From the NCBI GenBank assembly GCA_025506515.1, contig JACCIX010000873.1:1-64000 (forward strand): 64,000 nucleotides of DNA, written 5' to 3'. Shown here one piece after another: positions 1 through 13,308 of the stretch (position 1 is the first letter of the stretch; each line of letters starts with the position of its first letter). This DNA comes from Flaveria trinervia (lineage: Eukaryota > Streptophyta > Magnoliopsida > Asterales > Asteraceae). The notes below the pieces were generated by a model. The model worked only from the letters and a program-made list of their open reading frames with translations, had not been told where the DNA came from and did no database searches. Position numbers and translations under genes: made by a program.

Positions 1-3000
1 ATTATGGAATGATGGTAATCAAACTTTATTATGAAACCAAATGTGTGAACAATGAATAGAAATCAAACCATGGTCCAAGATTAAAAATTTTTAGATTAAC
101 TTGTGTTTTACCCAAATTATGCGAGTATAGATTTGTGCAACCTAGTTGTCTTGAAAGCTTAACATAATGCATGGAGAAAAAGTTCATACACAAGAATGTT
201 AAATAGTAATACTTCTAGCACGGAGTGTTTTTACTTCCTGTAACAACATGCATTCCTATGTGTATTCGTTTTTTAACATCCTCTTGAACTAATTTAATTA
301 AATCCAAACATAAGGATAACCGAAATGACACTTTATATTCGTAAATGAGAATATACACATAGAGTTTAAACCGTTATAAAACCAAGCACGAGACAATACA
401 ATTCACCCTTAAAATCGATCCATTCCTTGCTAAACTCATTCAAAACGCTGTACCAGCATCTTCAAAAACTCTAGCATAGAAAATCCAATATAACGAATCT
501 AAATACCAACTTTTGATCCTCATGTTTATTGTTTAGAATCGAGGCAACGATAAATGTTGCAAAAGAACAAGAAAAAGTTCGTATTCACTCAATAACAATC
601 CAAATTCAAATTACCATTATGGAATGATGGTAATCAAACTTTATTAATGAAACCAAATGTGTGAACAGTGAATAAGAAATCAAACCATGGTCCAAGATTA
701 AAAATTTTTAGATTAACTTGTGTTTTACCCAAATTATGCGAGTATAGATTTGTGCAACCTAGTTGTCTTGAAAGCTTAACATAATGCATGGAGAAAAAGT
801 TCATACACAAGAATGTTAAATAGCAATACTTCTAGCACGGATTGTTTTTACTTCGTGTAACAACATGCATTCCTATGTGTATTCGTTTTTAACATCCTCT
901 TGAACTAATTTAATTAAATCCAAACATAAGATAACCGAAATAAACTTTATATTCGTAATGAGAATATACACGTAGAGTTTAAACCGTTATAAAACCAAGC
1001 ACGAGACAATACAATTCACCCTTAAAATCGATCCATTCCTTACTAAACTCATTCAAAACGCTGTACCATCATCTTCAAACACTCTATCATACAAAATCCA
1101 ATATAACAAATCCAAATAATAACTTTTGATCCTCATGTTTCTTCTTTAGAATCGAGGCAACGATAAATGTTACAAAAGAAGAAGAAAAAGTTCGTATTCA
1201 CTCAATAACAATCCAAATTCAAATAACCATTATGGAATGATGGTAATCAAACTTTATTAATGAAACCAAATCTGTGAACAATGAATAAGAAATCAAACCA
1301 TGGTCCAAGATTAAAAATTTTTAGATTAACTTGTGTTTTACCCAAATTATGCGAGTATAGATTTGTGCAACCTAGTTGTCTTGAAAGCTTAACATAATGC
1401 ATGGAGAAAAAGTTCATACACAAGAATGTTAAATAGCAATACTTCTAGCACGGATTGTTTTTACTTCCTGTAACAACATGCATTCCTATGTGTATTCGTT
1501 TTTTAACATCCTCTTGAACTAATTTAATTAAATCCAAACATAAGGATAACCGAAATGAACTTTATATTCGTAAATGAGAATATACACATAGAGTTTAAAC
1601 CGTTATAAAACCAAGCACGAGACAATACAATTCACCCTTAAAATCGATCCATTCCTTGCTAAACTCATTCAAAACGCTGTACCAGCATCTTCAAAAACTC
1701 TAGCATAGAAAATCCAATATAACGAATCTAAATACCAACTTTTGATCCTCATGTTTATTGTTTAGAATCGAGGCAACGATAAATGTTGCAAAAGAACAAG
1801 AAAAAGTTCGTATTCACTCAATAACAATCCAAATTCAAATTACCATTATAGAATGATGGTAATCAAACTTTATTAATGAAACAAATGTGTGAACAATGAA
1901 TAAGAAATCAAACCATGGTCCAAGATTAAAAATTTTTAGATTAACTTGTGTTTTACCCAAATTATGCGAGTATAGATTTGTGCAACCTAGTTGTCTTGAA
2001 AGCTTAACATAATGCATGGAGAAAAAGTTCATACACAAGAATGTTAAATAGCAATACTTCTAGCACGGATTGTTTTTACTTCCTGTAACAACATGCATTC
2101 CTATGTGTATTCGTTTTTTAACATCCTCTTGAACTAATTTAATTAAATCCAAACATAAGTATAACCGAAATGAAACTTTATATTCGTAAATGAGAATATA
2201 CACGTAGAGTTTAAACCGTTATAAAACCAAGCACGAGACAATACAATTCACCCTTAAAATCGATCCATTCCTTACTAAACTCATTCAAAACGCTGTACCA
2301 TCATCTTCAAACACTCTATCATACAAAATCCAATATAACAAATCCAAATAATAACTTTTGATCCTCATGTTTCTTCTTTAGAATCGAGGCAACGATAAAT
2401 GTTACAAAAGAAGAAGAAAAAGTTCGTATTCACTCAATAACAATCCAAATTCAAATAACCATTATGGAATGATGGTAATCAAACTTTATTAATGAAACCA
2501 AATCTGTGAACAATGAATAAGAAATCAAACCATGGTCCAAGATTAAAAATTTTAGATTAACTTGTGTTTTACCCAAATTATGCGAGTATAGATTTGTGCA
2601 ACCTAGTTGTCTTGAAAGCTTAACATAATGCATGGAGAAAAAGTTCATACACAAGAATGTTAAATAGCAATACTTCTAGCACGGATTGTTTTTACTTCCT
2701 GTAACAACATGCATTCCTATGTGTATTCGTTTTTTAACATCCTCTTGAACTAATTTAATTAAATCCAAACATAAGGATAACCGAAATGAAACTTTATATT
2801 CGTAAATGAGAATATACACGTAGAGTTTAAACCGTTATAAAACAAAGCACGAGACAATACAATTCACCCTTAAAATCGATCCATTCCTTACTAAACTCAT
2901 TCAAAACGCTGTACCATCATCTTCAAACACCCTAGCATACAAAATCCAATATAACGAATCCAAATACCAACTCTTGATCCTCATGTTTCTTGTTTAGAAT

Positions 3001-6000
3001 CGAGGCAACGATAAATGTTGCAAAAGAACAAGAAAAAGTTCGTATTCACTCAATAACAATCCAAATTCAAATTACCATTATGGAATGATGGTAATCAAAC
3101 TTTATTAATGAAACCAAATGTGTGAACAATGAATAAGAAATCAAACCATGGTCCAAGATTAAAAAATTTTAGATTAACTTGTGTTTTACCCAAATTATGC
3201 GAGTACAGATTTGTGCAACCTAGTTGTCTTGAAAGCTTAACATAATGCATGGAGAAAAAGTTCATACACAAGAATGTTAAATAGCAATACTTCTAGCACG
3301 GATTGTTTTTACTTCGTGTAACAACATGCATTCCTATGTGTATTCGTTTTTTAACATCCTCTTGAACTAATTTAATTAAATCCAAACATAAGTATAACCG
3401 AAATGAAACTTTATATTCGTAAATGAGAATATACACGTAGAGTTTAAACCGTTATAAAACAAAGCACAAGACAATACAATTCACCTTAAAATCGATCCAT
3501 TCCTTACTAAACTCATTCAAAACTGTACCATCATCTTCAAACACCCTAGCATACAAAATCCAATATAACGAATCCAAATACCAACTCTTGATCCTCATGT
3601 TTCTTGTTTAGAATCGAGGCAACGATAAATGTTGCAAAAGAACAAGAAAGTTCGTATTCACTCAATAACAATCCAATTCAAATTACCATTATGGAATGAT
3701 GGTAATCAAACTTTATTAATGAACCAAATGTGTGAACAATGAATAAGAAATCAAACCATGGTCCAAGATTAAAAATTTTAGATTAACTTGTGTTTTACCC
3801 AAATTATGCGAGTACAGATTTGTGCAACCTAGTTGTCTTGAAAGCTTAACATAATGCATGGAGAAAAAGTTCATACACAAGAATGTTAAATAGCAATACT
3901 TCTAGCACGGATTGTTTTTACTTCGTGTAACAACATGCATTCCTATGTGTATTCGTTTTTTAACATCCTCTTGAACTAATTTAATAAATCCAAACATAAG
4001 GATAACCGAAATGAAACTTTATATTCGTAAATGAGAATATACACGTAGAGTTTAAACCGTTATAAAACCAAGCACGAGACAATACAATTCACCCTTAAAA
4101 TCGATCCATTCCTTACTAAACTCATTCAAAACGCTCTACCACCATCTTCAAACGCTCTAGCATACAAAATCCAATATAACGAATCCAAATAATAACTTTT
4201 GATCCTCATGTTTCTTCTTTAGAATCGAGGCAACGATAAATGTTACAAAAGAAGAAGAAAAAGTTCGTATTCACTCAATAACAATCCAAATTCAAATAAC
4301 CATTATGGAATGATGGTAATCAAACTTTATTAATGAAACCAAATCTGTGAACAATGAATAAGAAATCAAACCATGGTCCAAGATTAAAAATTTTTAGATT
4401 AACTTGTGTTTTACCCAAATTATGCGAGTATAGATTTGTGCAACCTAGTTGTCTTGAAAGCTTAACATAATGCATGGAGAAAAAGTTCATACACAAGAAT
4501 GTTAAATAGCAATACTTCTAGCACGGAGTGTTTTTACTTCACGTAATAACGTGCATTCCTATGTGTATTCGTTTCTTAACACCCTCTTGAACTAATTTAA
4601 TAAATCCAAACATAAGGATAACCGAAATGACACTTTATATTCGTAAATGAGAATATACACGTAGAGTTAAACCGTTATAAAAAACAAGCACGAGACAATA
4701 CAATTCACCTTAAAATCGATCCATTCCTTGCTAACTCATTCAAAACGCTGTACCATCTGTACCGGCATATAAATACTCTAGCATAAAAATCCAATATAAC
4801 GAATCTAAATACCAACTTTTGATCCTCATGTTTATTGTTTAGAATCGAGGCAACGATAAATGTTGCAAAAGAACAAGAAAAAGTTCGTATTCACTCAATA
4901 ACAATCCAAATTCAAATTACCATTATGAATGATGGTAATCAAACTTTATTAATGAAACCAAATGTGTGAAAATGAATAAGAAATCAAACCATGGTCCAAG
5001 ATTAAAAAATTTTAGATTAACTTGTGTTTTACCCAAATTATGCGAGTATAGATTTGTGCAACCTAGTTGTCTTGAAAGCTTACATAATGCATGGAGAAAA
5101 AGTTCATACACAAGAATGTTAAATAGCAATACTTCTAGCACGGATTGTTTTTACTTCTGTAACAACATGCATTCCTATGTGTATTCGTTTTTTAACATCC
5201 TCTTGAACTAATTTAATTAAATCCAAACATAAGGATAACCGAAATGAAACTTTATATTCGTAAATGAGAATATACACGTAGAGTTAAACCGTTATAAAAC
5301 AAAGCACGAGACAATACAATTCACCCTTAAAATCGATCCATCCTTACTAAACTCATTCAAACGCTGTACCATCATCTTCAAACACTCTAGCATACAAAAT
5401 CCAATATAACGAATCCAAATACCAACTCTTGATCCTCATGTTTCTTGTTTAGAATCGAGGCAACGATAAATGTTGCAAAAGAACAAGAAAAAGTTCGTAT
5501 TCACTCAATAACATCCAAATTCAAATAACCATTATGGAATGATGGTAATCAAACTTTATTAATGAAACCAAATGTGTGAACAATGAATAAGAAATCAACC
5601 ATGGTCCAAGATTAAAAAATTTAGATTAACTTGTATTTTACCCAAATTATGCGAGTGTAGATTTGTGCAACCTAGTTGTTTGGAAAGCTTAACATAATTC
5701 ATGGAGAAAAAGTTCATACACAAGAATGTGAAATAGCGATACTTCTAGCACGGAGTGTTTTTACTTCACGTAATAACGTGCATTCCTATGTGTATTCGTT
5801 TCTTAACACCCTCTTGAACTAATTTATTTAAATCCAAACATAAGGATAACCGAAATGACACTTTATATTCGTAAATGAGAATATACACATAGAGTTTAAA
5901 CCGTTATAAAACCAAGCACGAGACAATACAATTCACCTTAAAATCGATCCATTCCTTACTAAACTCATTCAAAACGCTGTACCACATCTTCAATACTCTA

Positions 6001-6697
6001 GCATACAAAATCCATATAACGAATCTAAATACCAACTTTGATCCTCATGTTTATTGTTTAGAATCGAGGCAACGATAAATGTTGCAAAAGAACAAGAAAA
6101 AGTTCGTATTCACTCAATAACAATCCAAATTCAAATACCATTATGGAATGATGGTAATCAAACTTTATTAATGAAACCAAATGTGTGAACATGAATAAGA
6201 AATCAAACCATGGTCCAAGATTAAAAATTTTAGATTAACTTGTATTTTACCCAAATTATGCGAGTATAGATTGTGCAACCTAGTTGTCTAGAAAGCTTAA
6301 CATAATGCATGGAGAACAAAGTACATACACAAGAATGTTAAATAGAAATACTTCTAGCACGGATTGTTTTTACTTCCTGTAACAACATGCATTCCTATGT
6401 GTATTCGTTTCTTAACACCCTCTTGAACTAATTAATTAAATCCAAACATATGGATAACAGAAATGACACTTTAAATTATAAATGAAATATACACGTAGAG
6501 TTTAAACTGTAACAAACCAAGCACGAGACAATACAATTCACCCTTAAAATCGATCCATTCCTTACTAAACTCATTCAAAACGCTCTACCACCATCTTCAA
6601 ACCTCTAGCATACAAAATCCAATATAACGAATCCAAATACTAACTTTTGATCCTCATGTTTCTTGTTTAGAATCGAGGCAACGATAAATGTTGCAAA
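1..6697. repeat. Satellite array, segment 1 (~615-bp monomer, about 11 copies)
   Basis: Tandem head-to-tail monomers. Taking the landmark ATTATGGAATGATGG as phase 1, monomers start at 1, 616, 1229, 1845, 2461, 3077, 3688, 4302, 4922, 5531 and 6140, a spacing of 609-620 bp. Most copies here are subfamily A, recognised by GAGAAAAAGTTCATACAC, TTGTCTTGAAAGC and CTTGTGTTTTACC. The monomer is AT-rich and keeps landmarks such as CCATGGTCCAAGATT, GCGAGTATAGAT and GCACGAGACAATACAATTC. No long reading frame is conserved between monomers; the short minus-strand frames shift and stop differently in each copy. The last monomer is broken by the solo LTR at 6698. I do not recognise the family. Confidence 0.95.
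6693..6697. repeat. Target site duplication GCAAA (left)
   Basis: Satellite sequence GCAAA directly precedes the solo LTR and recurs at 7645-7649. An uninterrupted monomer has a single GCAAA at this phase (TGTTGCAAAAGAAC), so the pair is a 5-bp duplication from integration. Confidence 0.9.
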
Positions 6698-7644
6698 TGT
6701 TGGGTTTGATAGATAAAAGTAAACAAGTTCAACCTTTTAAACTTTCTGAAAATGCAGCGAAGTATAGAATTAAACATTTTATAATCTGAAAAATCCATGT
6801 TCTTAATGATGTTTAAGATGAAAAACAAACCAAAAACCCAAGGATTTAAATATGTGAAATGAACCAAGTGATAACACAAGTTAAGCAACATAAAATCACA
6901 GCTTCAATGAGCTGTGATAACTACCTTATTCCAGCCAAAAAACTACCAAGAAAGGGTTGAAAATGCTTGTGAATCGGCCAAAGACTCCAAGGAAGAACCT
7001 CAAGCTTGTATAACCCAAGCCTCCTTGCATCACCTTCTTGTTAGGAAGATTCACACCAAAAAGCTTCAAAAACCCTCTAATAACAAGCTGTTGGAACCGT
7101 GGCTATTGAGAGAGAGGAGAAGCTTTTTTTATCTATTACATGTCAAGAGATTTGATGGAAAGAATCAATTGAACAAGATTGTTAATGTGTGTGGTGTCAA
7201 GGAAAAGGGTCCAATCCCCTAACAGGGGGCGGCCCGAAAATTGGTTTTAAAGGGTTTCCCACATTTTTGATGAACACTACACCAAGTTAAAAGTCTTGTA
7301 GCTAGACATACAATTAACCATTTAATTGCTAGTACAGTTAATAGACCTATACAATTAATCATATAACTTATAAGTTCTAATCTCTCTATTATTTGGTGTC
7401 ATCTAACCAATTTAAATACAATCAAATAATATTATTGAACAAAATATCCTAATAAGTTGTTCCCTCTCATATGCAACTTATTTAGAAAACATTTTTTAAA
7501 TTGGTTGTAAACATTAATTGTATGATCATATCATCAATTGCATATTAATTGGTGTTTGCTAAGCTTGTTGGGTATAACCGAATTGGATCATAACGTACTA
7601 ACCACATCAATATTCTAGTGTTCTTGGGCACACAGAATCCAACA
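6698..7644 (-). mobile_element. Solo LTR of a Ty1/copia element (947 bp)
   Basis: The segment starts TGTTGG and ends CCAACA, a 6-bp terminal inverted repeat, and is flanked by the 5-bp duplication GCAAA. Read on the minus strand its start (TGTTGGATTCTGTGTGCCCA) parallels the start of the LTRs of the copia element at 30551-38647, so it is the same or a sister family inserted in the opposite direction. It is visibly more diverged from those LTRs than they are from each other, which suggests an older insertion. No internal gag-pol remains. A solo LTR with intact TSD is the expected product of recombination between the two LTRs of one element. Short open frames inside it are not credible genes. 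Confidence 0.9.
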
Positions 7645-8320
7645 GCAAAAGAACAGAAAAAGTTCGTATTCACTCAATAATAATCCAAATTCAAATTACC
7701 ATTACGGAATGATAGTAATCAACTTTATTATGAAACCAAATGTGTGAACAATGAATAAGAAATCAACCATGGTCCAAGATTAAAAAAATTAGATTAACTT
7801 GTATTTTACCCAAATTATGCGAGTATAGATTTGTGCAACCTAGTTGTCTAGAAAGCTTAACATAATGCATGGAGAACAAAGTACATACACAAGAATGTAA
7901 ATAGCAATACTTCTAGCACGGATTGTTTTTACTTCCTGTAACAACATGCATTCTATGTGTATTCGTTTCTTAACATCCTCTTGAACTAATTAATTAAATC
8001 CAAACATAAGGATAACCGAAATGAACTTTATATTCGTAAATGAGATATACACGTAGAGTTTAAAACGTTATAAAACCAAGCACGAGACAATACAATTCAC
8101 CCTTAATATCGATCCATTCCTTACTAAACTCATTCAAAACGCTCTACCACAATCTTCAAACACTCTAGCATACAAATCCAATATAACGAATCCAAATACT
8201 AACTTTTGATCCTCATGTTTCTTGTTTAGAATCAAGGCAACGATAAATGTTGCAAAAGAACAAGAAAAAGTTCGTATTCACTCAATAACAATCCAAATTC
8301 AAATTACCATTATGGAATGA
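7645..8320. repeat. Satellite array, segment 2 (about 1.1 monomers)
   Basis: Satellite resumes in phase after the solo LTR; the first 5 bp are the right-hand TSD copy GCAAA. Subfamily B markers are present (GAGAACAAAGTACATACAC, CTTGTATTTTACC). A new monomer starts at 8309 and is cut after 12 bp by the gypsy LTR at 8321. Confidence 0.93.
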
Positions 8321-11018
8321 TGCTACCCTCAAAATCACTTGCGGAGTTTTACCGCGAGGCGTGTGAACAAACTAGGATCACAGTCAATAGTTACTCAGAA
8401 CGACTCTAAATGCCATAATTAAACAAAATCAACCAAAATACAAACTTAAAACAATGCGGAAGTTTTTTGAAAACAACCCAAGTCAATAAGTATAACTATG
8501 ACAAAACAAGTGCCAACCCAAAAAGTAAACTATAATTGTTAAAATGTCAAATTGTCTTGAAGCATTGTGTCTTAAATGCAATGAACCGTGCAGTGCTCCT
8601 ATGGCAAGCAAGCAAGGACTGAGAAAAGAATACTAAAATGTCAACACATAGGTTGGTGAGTTCAAGAGTTTGAGTTCAAATAACATGTAAACAGTTGTGA
8701 TTATATAAGCAGTGCATGGTAATAGATAGCTAGTCTATTATCAGTAAATATTAATACATAGTGATTTTGCAATTGAAGCTGACTGTGATAGTGTTGCCCT
8801 GTCACGACTTACCATGTCGTGACAATGTTCAATAGGACAAATTGCACCGGTTGACCTCGAGTCACACAGGTGGGGCTCGTCAGACCCAGTAGTACTACCC
8901 AAGTTTCCCGCTATTAAATATAAACAATTCAAAAGTGTGAGGACTTTCCCATGGTAAACAACACTATATTAATATTATACACAACTTAAATAATAAAAGC
9001 GTTCGTATAAATACCAGTATGCTATCTCCCCCAAAAGAAATTAAGTAAAGAGTGGGGCATGAACTCACCTGATGTATGCAAAGTACTTAGGGTTATTTTG
9101 AAAAACGAGAGGATAGCCAACCTTCACAGGTTACCTAGATCATGTGGTACATAAGTACGTGTAAATAAAAGACATGTGAAACCCTAATCATACCAAAACC
9201 AAAGACTCAAGCTTCCAGAAAAACAGACACGTTTGACCTAGTTGACCCGTTTGACCCATTGGTGACATTATGAGTTATAATTCAAATAAAGCCAATGAGC
9301 ACATACAACATACATGATTAACATTCAAATAGTATCATACTATGCTATATCAACCAGGTGTATCACTTAGATCATCATACAATCAAGTACTATACGAGTC
9401 ATGCGAATCTAGAACATTAACATTCCCTTAGTTATAATACAACTAACATGTCACACAAAGTTCAACCATTCATCACATGCCATGTGAAAGCCCTCACGAA
9501 TTCCATCCTAAACCCTGCCAATCCTACTAAGTAGGGGCCTCAGATCCGCACGCGTGTATAATGATCATAACCATATTCTTTAAGCATATGCATTGCATTC
9601 ACACATCACAACAATCAATTACCATACCCAAGCAGATGTCCTACTACTACACAACATCCAAACCATACATGATCACCAAGTCCAAATATCACACATGATT
9701 ATCCAAGCATGCCATACAACTAATTAACACGTTCTATCACACTTGAATTATCCTTGAACATAATAGCAGGCTCCTAAATCCCAGACATGGTCATAACATC
9801 TACTTCAACGTTTACACAAATAAAGTTTCCCTTTGGGAAAGAATATCCCAAAATCTATCAAACATCCAAAGCTACATGAATTCATCATAATATACCAATT
9901 CAGCTCATACCAACATCTAAGCATAATCAACCACATCCAAACATCATAATTCACCAAATCATATCCAAAAGTTACTATCTTTGGTAATGTATGAACTATA
10001 ACATGTGTTCTTGAATTCCCAATGATCACAACATCAATCTAACATCTAATTATCACCATGAACACATCCATAACATCATAACATCCATAGTTCAACATTT
10101 CATGCAAATAAAGTTACTATTTTAGTAACCTATGAACATCAACCCTAAATCATCGATTTCTTGCAAGATTCATGATTCCTAACATTCATACAACTTATTA
10201 ATCACCACACATTCATCAAACAACCATCATTCATCCATAATCATGCCCAAAATCGAATTAGGGTTGACTAGAATCAAAACCCATGATTAAACCACTAAAA
10301 ACATGTAATTCATCCATGATCGAGTTACTAACATGTATTCAACCTAACTAACATATAAACATCATCAAACAACATCCAATTCGACCTAATAAGGATCAAT
10401 TTCGAATCTAAGGTTCGGCTATAATGAAGAACATCACAAAACATGAAAAATCTAACCTTTAAACGTGTGTTAACTTGCAATTGATGATTCCCACGAGATG
10501 TATGCCTTGAAATCGATCCAAAATCGCAGGTTTATGTTGTTCTAGGCTGAATTCGAAGTGGGGAGAGGGGAAGGTGAATGTCGCGGCCGAAGGTGGTGAA
10601 TTAGGGTTTGAGATTTTGTTTTATAATTTTTTATTACATATTTACCCTTTTAACCCTTGTAATTTGTATTTTAAAAACTAAGCTTTAAACTCTTTGTAAA
10701 GTGTTTTTAACTTCATAATATAAAGATATAACTTATAAAATTCATTATATATCTTATCTTTATAAAAACACAAGACATACGAATAAATAGGCACGTTTCC
10801 GCGTTACGCGATAAATTCTTTAATTACCTTTTATAAATGTGTAAACACATAAACATAACCCAATATTCACATAATCACTTAGATTCACAACAATTAACAT
10901 TATTCATTATTATTAGGTCACCAACGTTCAACGACAACTAGTGTGTGCTCACGACACGTGTATACAAGACTTAACGGAACTAACGGAGCTTGGTAACGGA
11001 AATTTACCGGATGTCACA
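8321..11018 (-). repeat. 3' LTR of the gypsy chromovirus (2698 bp)
   Basis: This aligns along its length with the solo LTR at 40260-42985. On the minus strand it begins TGTGACATCCGG next to a purine-rich tract. Its far end has suffered a small change: on the plus strand TGCTACCCTC replaces TGTCACACCCTC. It is AT-rich, with many CATC/AACAT-type low-complexity runs. Its orientation comes from the internal genes, which lie on the minus strand to its right. Short open frames inside it (for example around 9805-10029) have no counterpart in the sister LTR that would suggest coding. Confidence 0.88.
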
Positions 11019-11032
11019 TTATCCCCATGTTG
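11019..11032 (-). other. Polypurine tract region next to the 3' LTR
   Basis: On the minus strand the sequence ACATGGGGATAA immediately precedes the LTR start TGTGACATCC. A purine-rich tract here primes plus-strand DNA synthesis in LTR elements. The same arrangement recurs at 12748-12761 in the duplicated unit. The tract is short and not purely purine, so the exact primer is uncertain. Confidence 0.55.
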
Positions 11033-11304
11033 AAAGAATTTTCGTCCCGAAAATTGCGTTACATGGTGAGCGTTCCATCAGGTTTCCATCACTGTCTACT
11101 GCATTGGCACACAGAAAGCGAAATCGGTGAGTTTTGGATGAGTTGTCACATCATCCCCATGTTGAAAGAAATTTCGTCCCGAAATTTAAATCAATACCTT
11201 GGTGTGCTGGCATCGTTCCTTCGAATAGTTGAGGGTACTTAAGCTTCATTTGATCTTCCCGTTCCCATGTGAATTCCGGTCCACGTCGCGAATTCCAACG
11301 GATT

Positions 11305-11535
11305 TTAACAATAGGTATCTTGCTTCTGCTTAAGTGTTTTCACCTCACGATCCATCACCTCAACTGGTTCTTCAACAAAACGCAATTGTTCATCCACCTG
11401 AATTTCTTCTAGTGGTACGACCGTCGTTTCATCAGTTATGCACTTCTTCAAGTTTGACACGTGAAATACATCATGAATTCCACTTAGCGAATCAGGTAGG
11501 GCTAATCGATAGGCTACTGGACCTACTCTTTCCAC
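11305..11535 (-). pseudogene. Integrase C-terminus with chromodomain, unit 1 (broken)
   Basis: The 76-residue reading includes YRLALPDSLSGIHDVFHVSNLKK, seen here as the usual integrase C-terminal block (YRLALP, HDVFHVSNLKK), and then the start of a chromodomain-like region (FVEEPVEVMD). It goes out of frame after KTLKQ because of one extra base relative to unit 2. In chromoviruses this domain is thought to steer integration toward particular chromatin. Upstream, the shared stop at 11575-11577 separates it from the integrase core. Expression as a functional protein is unlikely. Confidence 0.85.
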
Positions 11536-11665
11536 TATCTCAAATGGTCCAACGTACCTCGGATTTAGTTTCCCTCATTTACCAAACCGAACTACGCCTT
11601 TCCATGGTGAGACTTTCAACAAAACCTTGTCACCAACCTGAAACTCTAAAGGTTTCCGTCTCTTG

Positions 11666-12259
11666 TCAGCATAACTCTTTTTGCCTGTCCCGCGCTGCAG
11701 CCATACGGTTCCGTATCTGTATAATTTTCTCAGTCGTCTCATGAATTAACTCGGGACCTGTTATCTGACTATCACCAATTTCTACCCAGCAAACCGGTGA
11801 TCGACATTTTCTCCCATACAACGCCTCGAAAGGTGCTGCCTGTATACTAGTGTGATAGCTGTTGTTATAAGAAAACTCCACCAATGGCAGGTGAATTTCC
11901 CAGTTATTCCCGAAGTATATCACACAAGCACGTAGCATATCCTCCAACGTCTGTATAGTACGCTCTCTCTGACCATCCGTCTGTGGATGATATGCAGTAC
12001 TCATATCCAAACGTGTACCCAAGGATTTCTGCAATGATTGCCAGAAATGTGACGTGAAACGAGCTTCACGGTCGGAGATAATTGAGATCGGTACCCCATG
12101 TCTCGAAGCGATCTCCTTGAGGTACAGGCGAGTTAACTTCTCCATCTTGTCGGTTTCCTTTATTGCAAGGAAATAAGCAGACTTTGTCAATCGATCCACA
12201 ATAACCCATATCGTGTCACAACCAGTACTATTCCGGGGTAGCTTAGTAATGAAATCCAT
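11666..12259 (-). pseudogene. Ty3/gypsy integrase core, unit 1
   Basis: The 197-residue frame covers the catalytic core. MDFITKLP carries the first Asp, SDREARFTSHFW the second Asp, and the E of the motif after HPQTDGQRERTIQ the Glu, giving the D,D(35)E-type triad of retroviral integrases. It also contains the conserved SYNNSYHTSI and LYGRKCRSP blocks. The frame breaks after RDRQK, where the plus strand has CTTTTTGCC against CTTTTGCC in unit 2, a homopolymer indel. The enzyme would insert the element's cDNA into chromosomal DNA in the nucleus. It lacks an intact upstream polyprotein, so it is not functional here. Confidence 0.88.
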
Positions 12260-12409
12260 GGAGATTTGTTCCCATTTCCATATGGAATCTCGGTTGTTGT
12301 AATAGTCCGGATGGTTTTTGATATTCCACTTTTACCTTCGAGCAGGTCAAACACTTGCTCACGTACGTAGCTACATCCGCTTTCATGTTAGGCCACCAAT
12401 AGTGAGCCT

Positions 12410-12587
12410 TTAGTCATGATACATCTTGTCGGATCCACGATGTATAGAATACTTAGATTTGTGTGCCTCGCTCATAACTAAATCTCTCAGATTTCCATGA
12501 ACAGACACCCAGAGTCTATCCATGAAATACCGAATTCCATCCTCTTTCACCACTAGCTGCTTATCCATTCCCCTTAACAATTCAGAA
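12410..12587 (-). pseudogene. Integrase N-terminal zinc-binding region, unit 1 (partial)
   Basis: Minus-strand reading with WVSVHGNLRDLVMSEAHKSK and KYSIHRGSDKMYHD, the His-containing half of the HHCC zinc finger of gypsy integrases. The Cys half (CSKVK context) follows in another frame. The unit-1 copy loses its upstream partner at the duplication junction, where frames at higher coordinates enter LTR sequence. Nearby frame breaks separate it from the integrase core. Confidence 0.75.
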
Positions 12588-12747
12588 CCAATATTCACAT
12601 AATCACTTAGATTCACAACAAATTAACATTATTCATTATTATTAGGTCACCAACGTTCAGCGACAACTAGTGTGTGCTCACGACACGTGTATATAAGACT
12701 TAACGGAACTAACGGAGCTTGGTAACGGAAATTTACCGGATGTCACA
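12588..12747 (-). repeat. 160-bp LTR remnant stranded between the duplicated units
   Basis: It matches the LTR segment at 10860-11018, including the terminal GGATGTCACA. It is followed directly by the same PPT sequence found at 11019. This is the LTR part of duplication unit 2, not a separate insertion. Confidence 0.88.
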
Positions 12748-12885
12748 TTATCCCCATGTTGAAAGAATTTTCGTCCCGAAAATTGCGTTACATGGTGAGA
12801 GCGTTCCATCACTGGTTTCCATCACTGGTCTACTGCATTGGCACACAGAAAGCAAAATCGGGTGAGTTTTGGATGAGTTGTCACA

Positions 12886-13269
12886 TCATCCCCATGTTGA
12901 AAGAAATTTCGTCCCGAAATTTAAATCAATACCTTGGTGTGCTGGCATCGTTCCTTCGAATAGTTGAGGGTACTTAAGCTTCATTTGATCTTCCCGTTCC
13001 CATGTGAATTCCGGTCCACGTCGCGAATTCCAACGGATTTTAACAATAGGTATCTTGCTCTGCTTAAGTGTTTTCACCTCACGATCCATCACCTCAACTG
13101 GTTCTTCAACAAAACGCAATTGTTCATCCACCTGAATTTCTTCTAGTGGTACGACCGTCGTTTCATCAGTTATGCACTTCTTCAAGTTTGACACGTGAAA
13201 TACATCATGAATTCCACTTAGCGAATCAGGTAGGGCTAATCGATAGGCTACTGGACCTACTCTTTCCAC
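12886..13269 (-). pseudogene. Integrase C-terminus with complete chromodomain, unit 2
   Basis: The 127-residue reading contains the YRLALP and HDVFHVSNLKK blocks, then a chromodomain-like region from about residue 50: FVEEPVEVMDREVKTL, KIRWNSRRGPEFTWE and EDQMKLKYPQLFE. The natural end NFGTKFLSTWG is followed by a stop. Aromatic and acidic positions typical of chromovirus chromodomains (RW, TWE) are visible. This copy is in frame to the polyprotein terminus, whereas unit 1 is shifted. The shared stop at 13309-13311 separates it from the integrase core upstream. The presence of this domain is the main reason for calling the element a chromovirus. Confidence 0.88.
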
Positions 13270-13308
13270 TATCTCAAATGGTCCAACATACCTCGGATTT
13301 AGTTTCCC

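Larger units (their letters stand above)
10860..12587 (-). repeat. Tandem duplication unit 1 (1728 bp) in the gypsy element
   Basis: It contains about 159 bp of LTR, the polypurine tract region, the pol 3' end and the integrase core up to the zinc-binding region. It is nearly identical to unit 2 at 12588-14322. Each unit starts with CCAATATT, and the same 8-mer follows unit 2 at 14323. The 8-mer occurs once in LTR sequence (10860) and once in integrase sequence (14323), so the duplication joined LTR to integrase at that microhomology. Confidence 0.9.

Noticed and set aside
1..6697. CRISPR-like regular repeats
   Set aside because: The period is about 615 bp with no distinct spacers, and the repeats are contiguous monomers of a satellite in a plant-type sequence.
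6914..7222. 102-residue plus-strand frame
   Set aside because: Lies wholly inside the reverse-oriented solo LTR and has no recognisable domain. It is not preserved in the related LTRs of the copia element.
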